From contig CAMHPM010000081.1 of the NCBI GenBank assembly GCA_946187025.1, positions 1 to 6,976 of the forward strand: a stretch of 6,976 nucleotides of DNA, written 5' to 3'. The translations under genes were made by a program, and so were the position numbers. How positions within the stretch are numbered: the first letter of the stretch is position 1; every line of letters begins with the position of its first letter. The notes beneath the pieces were generated by a model that was not told the origin of the DNA, did not search any database, and saw nothing but the letters and a program-made list of their open reading frames with translations. The DNA comes from an uncultured Prevotellaceae bacterium. GTDB lineage: Bacteria; Bacteroidota; Bacteroidia; Bacteroidales; Bacteroidaceae. This document shows, piece after piece, positions 6,879 to 6,976 of this stretch.

Positions 6879-6976
6879 ATGGATGCGAAGTACACTAAGA
6901 AGGACATGCAACTGCTTGCCGCAGTGACGGCATACGTGGAGCTGTACATCTCAAAACAGGTGATCACGCTGGCCAT
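6879..6976 (+). CDS. Unrecognised gene, N-terminal 32 codons only (3'-truncated by window)
   Basis: An open frame from ATG 6879 runs to the window edge without a stop. Its first residues are MDAKYTKKDMQLLAAVTAYV, continuing ELYISKQVITLA. It is preceded by AAAGGA at good spacing and starts 28 bases after the GH53 stop on the same strand. Unlike the four upstream proteins, it has no signal peptide: the start is charged (several Lys and Asp) and the following stretch looks like an amphipathic helix, so a cytoplasmic protein is likely. Too little is visible to name a family. It may belong to the same transcript, as no terminator is seen in between, or may start an unrelated unit. Confidence 0.55.
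   Translation, partial: MDAKYTKKDMQLLAAVTAYVELYISKQVITLA

Noticed and set aside
6236..6976. Minus-strand open frame of 246 codons reaching the window end, with a hydrophobic N-terminal part
   Set aside because: It is antisense to the GH53 catalytic domain, including the nucleophile region, and also covers the start of the next plus-strand gene. The hydrophobic stretch comes from the complement of Lys/Asn/Asp-rich codons.
1..6976. tRNA, rRNA, CRISPR array, insertion sequence or riboswitch
   Set aside because: Nearly the whole window is tightly packed coding sequence; gaps are at most 57 bases and show no such structure, and no transposase or terminal repeats were seen.

Overview
The window looks like part of a polysaccharide-utilisation region from a Bacteroidota gut or rumen bacterium, most likely Bacteroidales and possibly Prevotellaceae. 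The phylum call rests on three things: the enzyme families present, AT-rich leaders without clear Shine-Dalgarno sites in front of four of the five visible starts, and four successive signal peptides predicted to leave Gln at the mature N-terminus. The genus is a guess from composition and enzyme style. No rRNA or other taxonomic marker is present.

Layout (all genes on the + strand): (1) 2-490, the C-terminal end of a type-B carboxylesterase whose start lies before the window. (2) 548-1573, a secreted GH43 enzyme of the endo-1,5-alpha-L-arabinanase type. (3) 1631-4162, a large secreted GH51 alpha-L-arabinofuranosidase with a CBM-like insert and a second lectin-like beta-sandwich insert. (4) 4167-5798, a secreted fusion of two alpha/beta-hydrolase (esterase-type) domains, each with its own apparent Ser-Asp-His triad. 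(5) 5804-6850, a secreted GH53 endo-beta-1,4-galactanase. (6) 6879-6976, the first 32 codons of an unrecognised gene cut by the window end. Genes 3-4 and 4-5 are 4 and 5 bases apart, which suggests one transcript. The only sizeable gaps are 57 bases each, before genes 2 and 3. The first contains an imperfect inverted repeat and the second an imperfect tandem direct repeat.

How the genes fit together: the GH43 would cut the arabinan backbone, the GH51 would remove arabinofuranose, the GH53 would cut beta-1,4-galactan, and the esterases could remove acyl groups (acetyl or feruloyl) that block these chains. Together they match the neutral side chains of pectic rhamnogalacturonan-I (arabinan, galactan, type I arabinogalactan). 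No SusC/SusD pair, surface glycan-binding protein, sensor-regulator or beta-galactosidase is in the window, so they would have to be elsewhere. The individual families are known. The most unusual parts are the two-triad esterase fusion and the inserted domain in the GH51. I did not find convincing evidence of a wholly new type of system.
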